DNA of 64,000 nucleotides, from positions 8,136,001 through 8,200,000 of the forward strand of contig JAJNNQ010000027.1 of the NCBI GenBank assembly GCA_027886175.1, in the 5' to 3' direction. Numbering within the stretch: the stretch's first letter is position 1; each line of letters starts with the position of its first letter. Origin of the DNA: Phylloscopus collybita. Taxonomy: Eukaryota > Chordata > Aves > Passeriformes > Phylloscopidae. Under the pieces are notes generated by a model. That model did no database searches and was not told the DNA's origin. It was given only the letters and a program-made list of their open reading frames with translations. The position numbers and the translations under genes are program-made. Below are positions 34,116 to 45,883 of the stretch, in pieces.

Positions 34116-36126
34116 GGGATGAGGCAGCGCTGTCAGAGCCCGGCAGAGCCCGGCCCGCTCCCGGTCCGCTCCGGCGGAGCAACAGCCTCCTCTGCCGGCC
34201 GCCGCCAGGGATCGGCGCCGGGACCGGGACGGGACCGGCCCCCGAGCCGCGACACACGGCAGGAGGGGACGGGCAGAGCCTCCAGAGGCATCGGCACCGG
34301 CTGGGCGGAGCTGCGGGAGGGAGGTGGGTGCAGGTGGGGAAGGGGCTGCCCAGACCACGGGGTCCATTCCCCACAGCCCAGTGGCGGAGGGCACGCCAGG
34401 CTGGCACTGCCATGTGCCGCGCCACTGGCATGGGCCAGCGCTGATGCCGCTCCACGCCGTGACACGCATCGGGCACGCAGCAGCCGGGGCAGGAAGAGTG
34501 CGAGGTCCCCCGAAGAGCCCGGGGCCGCCAGCACCAGCCAAAGGGGCAGGGCTGCTCGGGAGAGGCAGGTGTCCCCCACATCGCCACCACTGCACTGTGG
34601 CACATGCCACATTAGGGCAAAGGTGTCACTCAAAGGAACCTCATGCACGTGACCAGGCTGCTCTCAAAGCCCCTGGTTCCTGCTCCTGTTTCCTTCTGCT
34701 TCAGACCCAGAGTTCTGGCAGCAATAAATGCATTCGGCTGCTCGGGACAGGTTTGACGCACACAGGAATTTCTAAGTGGGAAAGTAAGTGAGCTGTAAAA
34801 CCTTGGATGAGGCCACAGAGTTCACATTGGCCTCAGCACAGATGCCTGCATCCTGGCATGCTGGCTTTGTCACAACTTCCCAGGCAAGGTGTGCCCCTGG
34901 TGTCCCTCCACACACTGGGACCCCAGCTGAGGGTCCCATTCTACAGCTCCAGCACAGGACAAGTCTCTTCCACCAGCCCCCCAAAAAGCCTGGTTCTGTC
35001 CCTCTCCACCCACTGCAGCCCCAGCTGTCCCCTGTGCTTTGCTGCAGCCCTGCCAGTCCCCTGCTCTGCCCCCCAAGCCAGGCTGCCTCTGCCCAACCTG
35101 CTGGCAGCACCTGCAGGTGCCCTTTGCCATTCAGTGAGGCACAGAGAACTGTGCCTGCATGGCCACAGTTCAGCAATGAGAGAAGCCACAGAACAGCTCC
35201 TTGGTGGGGCTGCAGTCCCCTGACCGTGCCCGTCTGCATGGAATGGGATGCAGGAAGCAGAGGTGCTGCTTGGCAGAGTCTCAGACACACCAGTGGCAGC
35301 ACCGTGGGGTCCCCAAGAGCAGGGAGCACATCTCCTTGTGTGCTCAAAGTGTGACCTTGGCATGGTCACACTTTGCACGCTCAGTTGGGCTCCCTCTGAG
35401 CCCCCACACCTTTGACCTTGGGCATCCCAGATCTCACCAGTCTGGAGCATGGGGAGGTGAGGCAGCCCCAGCACTGACCCCGGCACAGCACCCATCTGCT
35501 GGGACATGTCTGCAGCCAGCGACGTGTCGGCACTGAGCCACCAGCCTGTCCCCACGCAGGAATGGTGCTCAGCAACGGGTGCACCCAGCCTTGTGTCTCA
35601 TGGAGGCTTCCCACGCCCTGCTCCCCCTGAGGCCATGCTTGCCCGCCAGGACCCAGCCGGTTGTCCCCTGAGGCTCCTCTGGCAGACGTGGCATGATGCA
35701 GGCACCAGGCCAGGACTGGGACAGGCAGGCGCTGGGTCTCCGGGATGGGCACAGCCCAGCAGACCCACAGCCCTGTGTCCCCCCAGTGACACACTGCCAG
35801 GACAGCAGCCCCCAGGGGAGCATCCTCCTCAGCAACCCCCTCTGGGTTCCTATCCCACAAATTTATCTGATCACTTGTCACAGCTGGGTAGTTCTGGGCT
35901 CCCCATGATTGCAGGGTGACCCCAGCCCATGGCCTTATCCCCCTTTTCCTACAAGGGTGCTGAGGGTCTTTCTCCTGGCTGCAGCTGGGTTGCCAGGCGC
36001 TGGACAAGGCCAGGTAAATCATTTCTCAGGCCGTCACTGCCTCGGGCACAACTGTGACACGCAGCAGCAGTGAGTGTTTTGGCACACGAAGGTTGTGCAC
36101 ATGGCCCCTCCCCAGCCCCACACAGA
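34116..36126. other. Intergenic, no gene recognised
   Basis: GC-rich sequence with many overlapping open frames on both strands, as expected from base composition. No WAP, Kunitz or other domain and no signal-peptide exon with a splice donor was seen. Confidence 0.5.
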
Positions 36127-36132
36127 TATAAA
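36127..36132 (+). promoter_or_regulatory. TATA box of the 36.18-kb secreted-peptide gene
   Basis: TATAAA, 47 bp before the ATG at 36179. This is the most canonical of the TATA-like boxes shared by the cluster. Confidence 0.7.
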
Positions 36133-36178
36133 CCCCGGCAACCCACACTGGCCATCCATACCTGTGGCATTCACCAAC

Positions 36179-37165
36179 ATGAAGACCACCATCATTGTGC
36201 TCCTGGGCATCCTGGCCCTGTGTGCCCAGCTGCAGGCAGCCCCCGCGGTTGCTAAGGATGAAGGCGAAGGTGAGTGCTGGGGAGCTTGGGGTGGACACCT
36301 TCTGCTGGGCCTTGGAGCTGATTGGGGCTGGGGTCCCACACGGAACAAGCAGGTAGGAGCAATCCCACAGCACAGAGTTGGGCACATCCCAAGCTCTGGA
36401 GCATCCATGCACCACTGGAGCTGTGGCCGTGGCACAGAGCAGGGCTGCCAAGCAGGACCCCTGTGCTGCAGGGGCTGCGTGGGCAGTGGGGGCTCGGCAG
36501 TGGCAGCATGTGGCAGTGTGGCAGGAGCCCTCAGCAGGTGCAAGCTGGACCTGAGGGGCTGTGCACCAGTCCGTGCCCATGGTGTGGGGACTCTGTGCTG
36601 TCAGCTGAGGGGCCCAGCATCTCCAGAGGATGGGGTGTCCTTCTGTGTCCCTGTACTTGCTATCCCTGCTCTGTGAACAGCGATTCCACTGGGAATGCTG
36701 TCAAAGCAGCAGGAGGCTGGTTCACTGCTCAGGGGCACCTCAATGTGCCTCTTTTAATCATTGACCACGTTCCCTCAGTAGTCAAGAGACGTGACTCCAG
36801 CGCCTTCCCTGCTGCCATGGAGGAGTCACGGTCACCCACGAGACTTGGGCACAGCCACTGTGACCAGGCTCAGTGGTGGTGGGTCCAGGTCCTGAGGGAT
36901 GCAGCAGAGATGAGCCTTTAGGGTCTGGCCTGGGGCTGCTGATCCCATGTGCTCAGCCAGGATCCTCCCTGGCCATGGGGACAGCTGTCAGACCCCTGTA
37001 CTCCCCACAGCCATCCTCAGCCTCTGCTGAAGAAGAACCTGGCAAAGCCAGGGTGGGGACACCAATATCCCAAATGCCATACACTGGGGACAGGAGCCAA
37101 AGCATTCCTGTCTCCCAGAAGGCGATGCCAACTGCGTGGGCTGGAGCTGCTGGTCCTGCTGCTAG
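36179..37165 (+). CDS. Predicted small secreted peptide: signal exon plus short Cys-rich end (tentative)
   Basis: Exon 1 (36179-36269) encodes a clear signal peptide (MKTTIIVLLGILALCAQLQ) followed by a short acidic stretch APAVAKDEGE, and ends in phase 1 at GAAG|GTGAGT, like the neighbouring WAP genes. Exon 1 and its TATA box are well supported. The second exon is tentative: CTGTCTCCCAG| at 37118 gives a phase-1 exon 37119-37165 encoding EGDANCVGWSCWSCC then stop, about 45 residues in total. An alternative acceptor at 37017 (CATCCTCAG|CC) opens a longer, cysteine-poor frame. No WAP domain was found within 3 kb, and no AATAAA signal was seen downstream. It may be a relic whose WAP exon was lost. 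Signal exon confidence is about 0.75; the full model is much lower. Confidence 0.4.
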
Positions 37166-39359
37166 CTTGCTCGGTCCCTCTCCAGGTACTCCAGCTGGCT
37201 GGGAGCAGCTTCAGCTGGATTGCCCCCTCAGCAGCCAGCTGGTCACCTTGGAGCTGAGGCACAACTGTGGGAGAAACCACTGGTGCCCACACTGCTCCTA
37301 CCAGCTCTCAGCTTCCCCTGTGGTTTTCCCTTCATCTCCTTTCATGAGCTTTCCATTTCTGGGCTCTCATCTGCTGTCATCCAGCTGCTCTTGTGCGGCC
37401 TGGCTGCTGGCATCCACCCTCAGAGCCTCCCAGTGCTGGCTGCTCACTGCCAGCACCAAGGCCACCCCACTCTGGGGTCACCCCATGCTGGGGCAGAGTT
37501 GTCACAGGGTCAGACCAGGGCAATGATGCTCAAAGACAGCACCATCACAAGGCCACAGCCAAGTCACAGTGGGACACCAGTGACCCTGGTGCCTTGGGAA
37601 GGCATCAACCCTGGGCAGTGGGTATTGTGTGATACCCAGTGTGGTACTGGCAGCAGTGCTGGTGCTGTAGAGAAGCTGCTGCTGGGTCCAGGTGGGCTCT
37701 GTCCCTGTGCAGCACAGGTCGGGATGGTGCAGGTCCCCTCTCTCCATCCTGGTGGGCACTGTGTACACCTCCCGGCTCTTTTCCCCCCTATCCCACCCTG
37801 GCCAACACACAGCACTGTGCTCTGGCCCTCGCGCAGGGGCTGCTGGGCTGTAAGATGGTTGTTTTCATTCCTGGCATCCTGATGTTGGCCCTGGGCCCAC
37901 TGTGGGAGCATCCCAGCCAGCCTGAGCATGGCCAGGTCACAGCAGCTCCTCAGCAGGTCCCCATCCTGGAGGGAGCAGGGAAAACGGCCGCCTTGATGGT
38001 CTCCCTGCCGCCCCAGGGCTCTGCCCATGAGTCCCTCCCACTGCCGACAGCAGAGACACGAGGTGCGCCGGTGGGGCAGGCAGCTGAGCACCGGCTCCTG
38101 TTCCTGCATAAACACCCCGCAGGGAGGGGACCACAGGCAAAGGCAAACAGTTACTGATTTACTGCCACGCCGCCGTGCCACACTGTTGACTGTGGGGTTA
38201 AATTACCTGGAGACGGACCCCGGCAGAGCAGACGCGGGCTCGTGACTCAGGCAGGGATCACGTCCTGGCCCCATGCACCCTTGGCCCATGCAAATTTGCA
38301 AGATGCCCAGAGCTGGGGCTGCCTCCGCCAGCAGCAAGGGCACATCACCAGGAACAGGGCAGGTTTCATCCTCCTACAGGAGGCTGTGGAGGAGATGGGC
38401 GCCGTCAGAGTGGCAAATGCCGATGTGAGCAGGACAGACATGCCAGGTGGGCGAGCTGGGCCCATTCAAACCATCCCCAGCTTGGCATTGCCAGGGCAGT
38501 GCAGTGTCCTGACCTACCAGACGTGCCATGGGAAGGGTATCCCGGAGAGGCTGAAAGACATCCTGGACAGGCTGAAGGGACTGGGGTCATACAGCCCCAG
38601 TGTACATCAGTGACTCACTCCCTGACAGCCACCGCACAAATGGTGCTGTCGGATGGTCCTTCTGCACCCCCAGTGCTGTGGGAGGCTGTGAGGATGGCAG
38701 GGTCCGTGGGACAGCATTGCAGCTGGGCAGGAGCTCCTGTGGCTGTGGGGAGGTGCAGGGCAGCCCCGGGACAGGCGCCTGCCCAGGGCACAGGCAGCCT
38801 GGAAGACCCTTCACTTGAGGAGAAAGAGCTGGAGGAGAACAGTAGCTGGAACAGGAGCAGGAGCTGGGTGAGCAGCAGCAGAGCTGAGCCACAACTCTGC
38901 ACTGCTGGTTCCTCCTGGCCTCGGGGCATCAGCGACCCAGGCCGGGGGCTCCATTCAAGCTCATGACTGTGGCCGGGGCAGTGCAGGGTGAGTGCGAGCA
39001 GGGGTGGGTCGTGCCCCGTCCCCGGTTCACTCGCGCCTGCCTCACTCCCTGCGAGCGGTACCGCTTCATCCCCACGGCCGATGGCCACGGAGGGCCGTGG
39101 TGACCCGCTGGGCTCCGTGCGGGGCTGTCCGGGGTCCGGCCAGCGGGGGCCGTGGCCAGGGCCGGTTGGCTGCTGTTCCTGCCGGGCGAGTTCTCAGCAT
39201 GGCCGCCCAGTCTCCTCGAGGCTCCCCCTCCCTGGTCGGCAGCCAGCAGCAGCAGATACCTGATACTCGGGTTGTGCAAGCGCGAAGGGGGAGCCTGGCC
39301 CTGCCCGGCCCTTGGGAGCCACCCGGAAGGCCGAGCCCGCCGGCCCCACCTGGAGAGGA
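37166..39359. other. Intergenic, no gene recognised
   Basis: Contains many composition-driven open frames. A hydrophobic start at 37855 (MVVFIPGILMLALGPLW) resembles a decayed signal peptide but has no phase-1 donor after it. An open frame near 38242-38613 has no recognisable domain. Confidence 0.45.
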
Positions 39360-39405
39360 GCTTAAAGGCCGGCCGGGCGGCCACAGCGCAGCCGGTTCCT
39401 GCACC

Positions 39406-41060
39406 ATGCCCACGGCCCGCAGCGTCCTCATCTTGGCGGGGTTCCTGGCTCTCTGGGCAGAGCTGCCGGCAGCATCCGCCCAGAATGACACCAGTGAGTA
39501 TGAGCGCATGGCCCAGCACGGCTCGTCAGGGCACGCCCGGCGAGCGGCCAGCATCCCTCCCAGCCCCGGGGCAGCCGGCGTGGGGGCCGGGGCCAGCACC
39601 AGGCTGTGCCCGGCGCGGTTGGGCTCGGCAGCATCCCTGGACCCAGCCCTGGGGCCGGGGCAGCATCTCCCAGAAAGGGACGCAGCCCTCGCCCTGCCCG
39701 GCGCCGGCCGCCCCGCGCCTGCCCACGCCTGCCCACGCCCCCACCTTTGCCTTGCAGCAAAAGCCGGCGTGTGCCCGAACCCGGCGACGGATGCGGTGAA
39801 CTGCACAGTGGGGTGCCAGTCCGATGGCGACTGCGAGAGCACCCTCAAGTGCTGCCCGGCAGCCTGCGGCAAGGCCTGCCAGAAGCCTGACGGTAACACT
39901 CCCTCCTGCTCCTGGCCGTGCTGCCCAGAGTCGGTGCCACTGCCGCGAGCCAACAGCCCGTCCCAGCCGGCAGTTCTGGTGCTCCAGGGTGCAGTGGTGG
40001 CCACAGGCCTGGGTGCCCGATCTGTGTTCAGCTGCAGCACGGGGACTGGGGGCTGCACGGAAGTCCAGCAGGCTTGGGGTGTGCTCCTGCTGGGCCACGC
40101 TCACACCTTCCTCCTCTCAGCAATGCAGGGGCTGAGTGGACACCCCCCAGTGATGCTGGGGGTTGGTTGGAGGGTGGAGTCTGCGCCGTTCCCCATTGCA
40201 GCCCTTGTTGCCTGCTCAGCCTCGTGGGCAGTTGCCAGCCCAGGATGTGGGCACTGTTCTGTGCTGAGCACACTCACCACAACAGTCCTTCCGGACAGCA
40301 ACCCAAGGAGATGGGTGCAGGAGTTGGAAATCCACAGCTGCAGAGAGATGGATGTGACCTGGAGGCTCCATGGCTGCCTGCAGGACAGCACTGGCTTGGT
40401 TGTACCTCACTGGAGGGCAGCATGGTGCAGAGCCAGAGCTGAAGTGCCAGTGGCAGGCAGTGGGACAGCAGGGCAGGGGCCCCACACTGCTGAGCAAAGG
40501 CATATGATCTTGGCTGAGGCCTAGGCTGTGCCCCCATGCCATGAACAAACAGCCAGGGCCATCCATGGCAGTTGTAGAGGACAGCAGGGCCAAGGTCTCC
40601 ATCATGTCTGCATGTTGCAGCTGTGCATCCTGTGCCAGCCATGTGTCCCTGAGTGGGAACGCTGGGCATAGGGACCGTTGGGGACTACTGTGCCATGTGG
40701 CTTCCCTGACGTGTCCCTATCAGGTCCAGCTGGCAAGGGGCACCAGCAGGCAGAACTATGGGATGAGGGAAATGCCGGGTACCATGGTGGTCCCTCCTCT
40801 GTGGCAGATAGGGGCCAGGGCCATGCCCACAGCTTTGGGAGCTGCAGGGTGGGCCCTGCCCCCCATGCCAGGGCCAGCAGGTCTCAGCCATGTTCCTTTG
40901 CCTTTCAGAGAAGCCTGGCACCTGCCCACCTGTTAACCCAGGCATCCCTATGCTGGGTGTCTGCTCCAACCAGTGCAAGACAGATGCCAACTGCTCCGGG
41001 ATCCAGAAGTGTTGCAGGAATGGCTGCGGCAAGGTCTCCTGTGTGACACCCATCCACTGA
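39406..41060 (+). CDS. WFDC2: WFDC2 (HE4-like), two WAP domains
   Basis: Small secreted protein with two WAP four-disulfide-core domains, a family of protease-inhibitor-like and antimicrobial-associated proteins. Exons: 39406-39493 (signal peptide, [19 protein letters not shown]), 39758-39892 (WAP1) and 40909-41060 (WAP2 plus stop), all joined in phase 1, giving 124 aa, the same length as human WFDC2. Each domain has all eight cysteines. The C-terminus [14 protein letters not shown] is the WFDC2 signature. A CTTAAAGG box lies about 45 bp before the ATG. The stop is followed by AG|GTCAGT, suggesting a 3' UTR intron to about 41155, as in other WFDC2 genes. AATAAA is at 41311. Confidence 0.92.
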
Positions 41061-41310
41061 GGTCAGTTGGGTGCATTCCAGCCCCAGAGATCCCACAGCA
41101 CTGTGGCACGGCACCTGTGCACCCATCCCTCTCACAGCCTGTGCTCCTTTGCAGGTGCAGCCGCCTCCTGCCAGCCCAGCCACAGGGAAGCTGCTGCCCA
41201 ACGCCCATCCCACATGTCCTGGCCCTGCACCATCCCCCAGGCTTGGAGCCTTCAGCCTCAGTTTTCTCCCTGGGGTTCTCTGCTCGGGGTGAGCCCCCTG
41301 CACTCTCACC

Positions 41311-41316
41311 AATAAA
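41311..41316 (+). terminator. Polyadenylation signal of WFDC2
   Basis: AATAAA, about 250 bp after the stop codon, within the probable last non-coding exon that starts near 41155 after TTTGCAG. Confidence 0.7.
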
Positions 41317-42454
41317 GCAGCTTCTCCCTGTCACACCGTGGCCGCCTCTCAGTTCCATGCTGTGGCCACTTCTCCATCACGAGCCATGGCTGCCTCTCCA
41401 TCTGTGCCAGGGATGCTTGGAAGGGCTTCACACAAGCAGCAGCGTCAACTGACTCTGTCATGCCTCCAGGGGTCCCCAGCCTGTGCCCTGCCTGGGGCTG
41501 TCCCATGGGTCCATGGCCCCAGCTGTCCCTTTACTCTGGCTCCTCCACCTTGGGTCCTCCACCATGCTCAGAGCACAGCTGTCGAGGTGCAGCTGTGTCC
41601 GTGTCCCATCAGAGCAGAGGTGCTCTCTGCTCCCTGCTCTGCAATGGCCAGGGGACAAACAGGCTGCACTGTGTGCTTGTACACGAGCATCACCCAAACT
41701 CCTCCTTACCTCTGCCCTCCCAGCCTGGCCATGGCACCTTGCCCACAGCAGAAGCCTTAAGGAGCTTTCCACAGTGCAACCCACATATCCTGGTCCCATG
41801 CCTGCCCCTGCCACATCCCTCCCCACGTGCTAAAAGCTGGGCTCCTGCTCCTGCCCTGCTTTCCCCTGGCACTTCCTGCTCTCCACAGGTCTCTAGCGGC
41901 CCTGTTCCTCCTATACCTGCCTGCTCCTGCTCCCACTCCTGGGATCAGAGCATGTGCCTCCTGCCTGAGAGGGGCTGGCACCCTCAGAGCCCCTGCCCTT
42001 GGCAGGGGACAGAGCAGAGCCGTCCCCTGGGACTGAGTGAGCCCCCCACCTTGCCCAGCACTGCCCAGTGTCTGGTGCTGGTTCCCCCTCTCTCTGTGGT
42101 GCAGGTGCAGGCTGTGCCAGCACCACAGCTCCACAGCAGCTCTCCCTGCTCCACGTGTGCCAGAAAGGATCCAGTGGACACTGAAGTCTGGGACAGGACA
42201 CTGCTCCTGTGTCCCATTCATGCCTGCAATGGTGTGGCTCTGGGAGTTCCGCTCAGCCCTTGGCCCAGCTGCTCACAGGTCACCAGTGACCTGGAAAGGG
42301 AGCTGTGGATGTGCCAACCATGGGCCACAAGCCCAGCACTGCCCCAGGAATCTCCCCCAAGCTGAATTGTTCATGCCCAGCACTCCCACAGTCCTGAAAC
42401 TGTGCTGCCATGAGAAAGAGCAGCTTGGCTTGGCCAGCCCCCACTCCAGCAAGG

Positions 42455-42461
42455 TTTAAAT
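42455..42461 (+). promoter_or_regulatory. TATA-like box of the four-WAP gene
   Basis: TTTAAAT, 45 bp before the chosen ATG at 42500. It places the transcript start near 42485, so the in-frame ATG at 42470 is probably upstream of the mRNA. Confidence 0.55.
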
Positions 42462-42499
42462 CCCAGCCCATGGCCCAGAAGCACATGCATTGCAGTGCA

Positions 42500-44385
42500 A
42501 TGCTGGGCCACCGCACCCTTCTGGTGCTTCTGGCACTGCTCTCCCTGGCCCAGCAGCACAGCCCCAGGGACCAGGGCACTGCCCTCACCTTCACTGCAAC
42601 CCCACACGGGGCCCTGCAGGGACGCTGGACCCCCACTGCCCCGCCTGCCCCCCACAAGGGGGGTGAGTGCCCGGCGGGGGAGAGCGGGGCCCCTTGGGCC
42701 CCCAGACTGTACTGCCTCTCCGACCATGGCTGCCCTGGTGCTGAGAAGTGCTGCCAGATCGGGAAGGTCTGGACCTGCCTCCTGCCCACCACAGGTACTG
42801 CTGCTCACTCCAGGGGATGCCAGTGCGAGGATTGGGCAAGGGGTGGGATGTGAGCTGGTGTCTGTGTTGGTGCCCCTGGAGCAAGCCCTGCTCCCAGGGA
42901 TGCAGCTGCATGGAGCATCTCCCTCTGCAGAGAGCCCGGGATACTGCCCCCGTGCTGGCAGTGCCGTCGGGCCAAGCTGTGGGACAAGATGTCACAACGA
43001 CACCACATGCGGCTTGGGGGAGAAATGCTGCGCCCGCGGCTGCTGCACCCGCTGCGTGCTTGCTGACCCAGGTGAGGTGTCCTGGGATCCCCATGCCAGG
43101 TTGAGGACGCCCTGGCGCAGCCCCAGGGGTCTGCAGCCCCCGTTGAACGGTAGGGGAGTCATGAGCAGTGGGGCCAGGCTGGCTGCATGCAAAACCCCGA
43201 GCCTTCCCTCCAGCCAAACCTGGGTTCTGCCCTCGGAAGCGTGCCCAGAGGAGAGCTGCTGCCTGCCCCAACCGCTGCACCGATGACCGGGACTGCCCTG
43301 GGGAACACAAATGCTGCTTCTCTGGCTGTGGGTTGGCCTGCACCCCTCCAGACACAGGTACAGCCCTCTCCTGTCCCCATGTCCAGCCCACCACTCCACC
43401 AGTGCAAGCCCAGTTGTCCTCTGGCAGAGCTCAGCATGTACCCAGCCATACTGCTGGACAAGCCACAGCAGATGTGCCTGGCCAGGTGTGCAGCTGGTGG
43501 CATCCATCCAGGCCCCAGGGAGTGTGTGCCACTGGCTGCAGCTCCCAGTGCCACACATCTCCCCTGGGCACAGCCCCAGCCCTCAGGAGCCCCTTGCCAA
43601 GAGCTGGCCCTCTGGGTGCTGTGGGAAGGGATCCCCATGCCAAGCTCCTCCGTGATGGGTGGGAGATGGCTCCGAGTGCATGAAAGGCTGAACCCCCTCA
43701 CACCCTCCCTTCTGCACCCCCCTCAGACTACCTGCTGCTGAAACTAGAGAAAGGGTTGTCCTTCACCACTCCAGCTACCAGCTGGCATCCTATATTGAGC
43801 TGTGACTGGTCTCACTGAGTGAGACTGGTGTGGGTGTGAGGCTGGTGACTGAGGTCATTATGGTGCTCTGGGAAGGAAGATGGAGGTGCAGGACAGGGGC
43901 AGGATGGAGACTGAGGCTGTGCCAGAAGTGGGACTGGGGACAGAATCCCAGCACAGCCACACTCCTCACTGTCACCAGGGAGTCAACCTGCTGCAGCGAA
44001 GCCTGGCGTGTGCCCCATGGTGCTGCGGGGCTCCTTGGGGCCCTGCCTGGAGCTGTGTGACACCGACAGTGACTGCACTGGGGACAGCAAGTGCTGCACC
44101 ACCGGCTGCGGCTACATCTGCAAACCACCCACCAAGGGTAAACCATCAGCACCCTGTGGGGCCACAACCCCTGTGCCACCTCCCTACCTGTCACCATGAC
44201 CCTCCCACGGTAAATGGGAAGCTGGGGACTGAGCTGCTGTCCAATGGGGTGGGAGCTCATTGAGGAGCTCACCCCTGCAGGCAGGGCAGCTCCACATCCT
44301 GGAGGGGTGCCCTGAGCCCCTCACCCCTTTCTCTCTCCACATGTGCCAGCCAGGTCTCTGTCCCCCTGCAGCAGAGGGTGATTGA
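42500..44385 (+). CDS. Multi-WAP secreted protein, four domains, truncated by a stop at domain 5 (WFDC3-like)
   Basis: Exons 42500-42794, 42931-43071, 43214-43357, 43997-44137 and 44372-44385, all phase 1, total 244 aa. Exon 1 carries both the signal peptide (MLGHRTLLVLLALLSLA) and the first WAP domain, an unusual fusion. That domain has six cysteines: the positions of C2 and C7, which pair with each other in WAP folds, are Pro and Lys. Domain 2 has nine cysteines (GCCTRC adds one). Domains 3 and 4 are complete. Exon 5 has a good acceptor but reads Ala-Glu-Gly-Asp-stop, with TGA at 44383-44385 where the first WAP cysteine belongs; the rest of a WAP domain follows in frame. A secreted inhibitor-like role is inferred from the family. 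Human WFDC3 also has four domains, but orthology is not established. An alternative 3' exon may start at 43728. Confidence 0.8.
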
Positions 44386-44488
44386 GCAGCCAAGTGTCTC
44401 CTCCTGTGCCAGCAGGACAAGGACTGTCCCCTTGGCCAGAAGTGCTGCCTTCAAGGCTGCAGCCGGGTCTGCATCCACCCACTGTGGG
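44386..44488 (+). pseudogene. Untranslated remainder of WAP domain 5
   Basis: Directly after the TGA, the same frame reads AAKCLLLCQQDKDCPLGQ, then KCCLQGCSRVC, keeping seven of eight WAP cysteines, and ends near a GT donor at 44489. The domain looks otherwise intact, so the loss appears recent, or the base may be a sequencing error or polymorphism. Confidence 0.7.
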
Positions 44489-44953
44489 GTGTGTCCCCTC
44501 CAGCCTGCTGCCTCCTGGGTCCAGCCTGGAGGGGACAGAGTGGGGCCCAGGGTGGGAGCACCACAGGGCCCCCCATCCCTCAGAGAAGGAGCACAGAGGC
44601 AGCCTCACTGACCACCTCACTTGCCTCTTCCAGGTACAGCGTAGCCACGGCCAGGAAGGGCTGCACCAGGAGCTGCCACTTCAGGGTCATCCCCCACCCC
44701 ACTGCCATTGCACCCATGGGCTGACCAGAGGTGCTGCTGCACCCCACACCTCTCCTGGTTCTGGACCCTCCTCACTGTCAGGATGGCACCAGCATTGACT
44801 CTGATGCTTCTTGTCAGGGTCCCTGGCACCCCCAGCTGTGCCATTAAAGGCTGCATGCTGCCTGCTGTCCCATGGCCAAGATTCCTGGCAACCCTGCATG
44901 AGGCAAAACCCTGCATCCACAATGGCCCCAGCTGCTCCACAGCACTGAGACAG

Positions 44954-44959
44954 AATAAA
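44954..44959 (+). terminator. Polyadenylation signal, four-WAP gene
   Basis: AATAAA; an ATTAAA also occurs at 44843. Either could end the transcript of the 42.5-kb gene. Confidence 0.55.
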
Positions 44960-45189
44960 CCATCCCACCTCTGCTCCAGGTCACCATCCCTGTTCTGTGC
45001 TCTGGTTCCCCGAGGAGCTGGCAGCCTGGGCTGCGTGCAGGCAGGGAGGTGCAGGCAGCCATCCCTGCACAAAGGCACTGCCCCAGGGCAGGGAGAGGGT
45101 CCCAGTTCTGTGCAGGAGATTTCCAGCCATCATCATTCCATGGTAACCATCCTGTTGGGCCTGGGGGCTGTATGATGTCCCCTCAGCAG

Positions 45190-45290
45190 TCATGGACTGG
45201 AAAACCCAGTTCCCTCAGATTCCTTGTGCCGAGGAAGGGCTCATTTGCATCCCAGAGTGTGAAAACCTTGTGGATAAAGCAGTCAGGGGT
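45190..45290 (+). pseudogene. Possible decayed WAP exon
   Basis: After CCCTCAGCAG| a phase-1 frame reads ..IPCAEEGLICIPEC.., with C-x6-C-x3-C spacing resembling the first three cysteines of a WAP domain. The later cysteines are missing and no clear donor follows. It sits between two WAP genes, which is the main reason for noting it. Confidence 0.25.
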
Positions 45291-45829
45291 CAGGACAGAT
45301 GGAGCACCCAGACAAGGATGGGGGCAGGGAGAATCACCCATGTGCCAGGGACCTTGGCAGGACCTGCTTACTCATGCTGCTGGATCCCAAGCAGTCCCAT
45401 GCATGGAAGCTGCACCTGGCTGAGGAGCAGCACCATGGCAGTAGAGCTGTTAGGATCTCTTGTGCTGCTCCCACTGCCATGCCAGGACCAAGCCATGGGG
45501 TCTACCCACAGCCCACACTCCAGGGAGTAGAGGGGTGAGTGAGGCTGGAAGGAAACCCAGAAGAGGGAGTGGCAGCCAGCTCCAGCAAGTATGGGGTGGT
45601 GCAACATGGGGGACAGCAGTGCCTGACCCCATCTGGCCTTCCCAGCCCCACAGGTCACTCTGACCCCAAAGCAGGGTTTGGGCAGAGATAAGCAGGATGG
45701 CTGGCGGGGCGCCGGCGGGTTCTGGGAACTGCCCCTCCTCCTGCCCCTCCTGCCCATAGCACAACTAGTTGCTACAGCAGGCAGCTCAGCTTCAGCTGCC
45801 CTGGCACTTCAGGCACCCCTGCCACAAAC

Positions 45830-45835
45830 TTTAAA
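45830..45835 (+). promoter_or_regulatory. TATA-like box of the twelve-WAP gene
   Basis: TTTAAA, 54 bp before the ATG at 45884. The in-frame ATG at 45860 is only 30 bp from this box, near the expected transcript start, so 45884 is preferred. Confidence 0.55.
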
Positions 45836-45883
45836 CCAAGACCCAGCTCAGCTCCAGACATGCACAACATCCCCAGCAGCAGC

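Noticed and set aside
37855..37960. Hydrophobic start resembling a cluster signal peptide
   Set aside because: No phase-1 donor, no TATA-like box at the expected distance and no following exon.
38242..38613. Open frame with exon-like look
   Set aside because: No domain, and the reading is not supported by consistent splice phases.
44383..44385. UGA as selenocysteine at a WAP cysteine
   Set aside because: WAP proteins are not known selenoproteins and no SECIS-like hairpin was recognised. A nonsense change is simpler.
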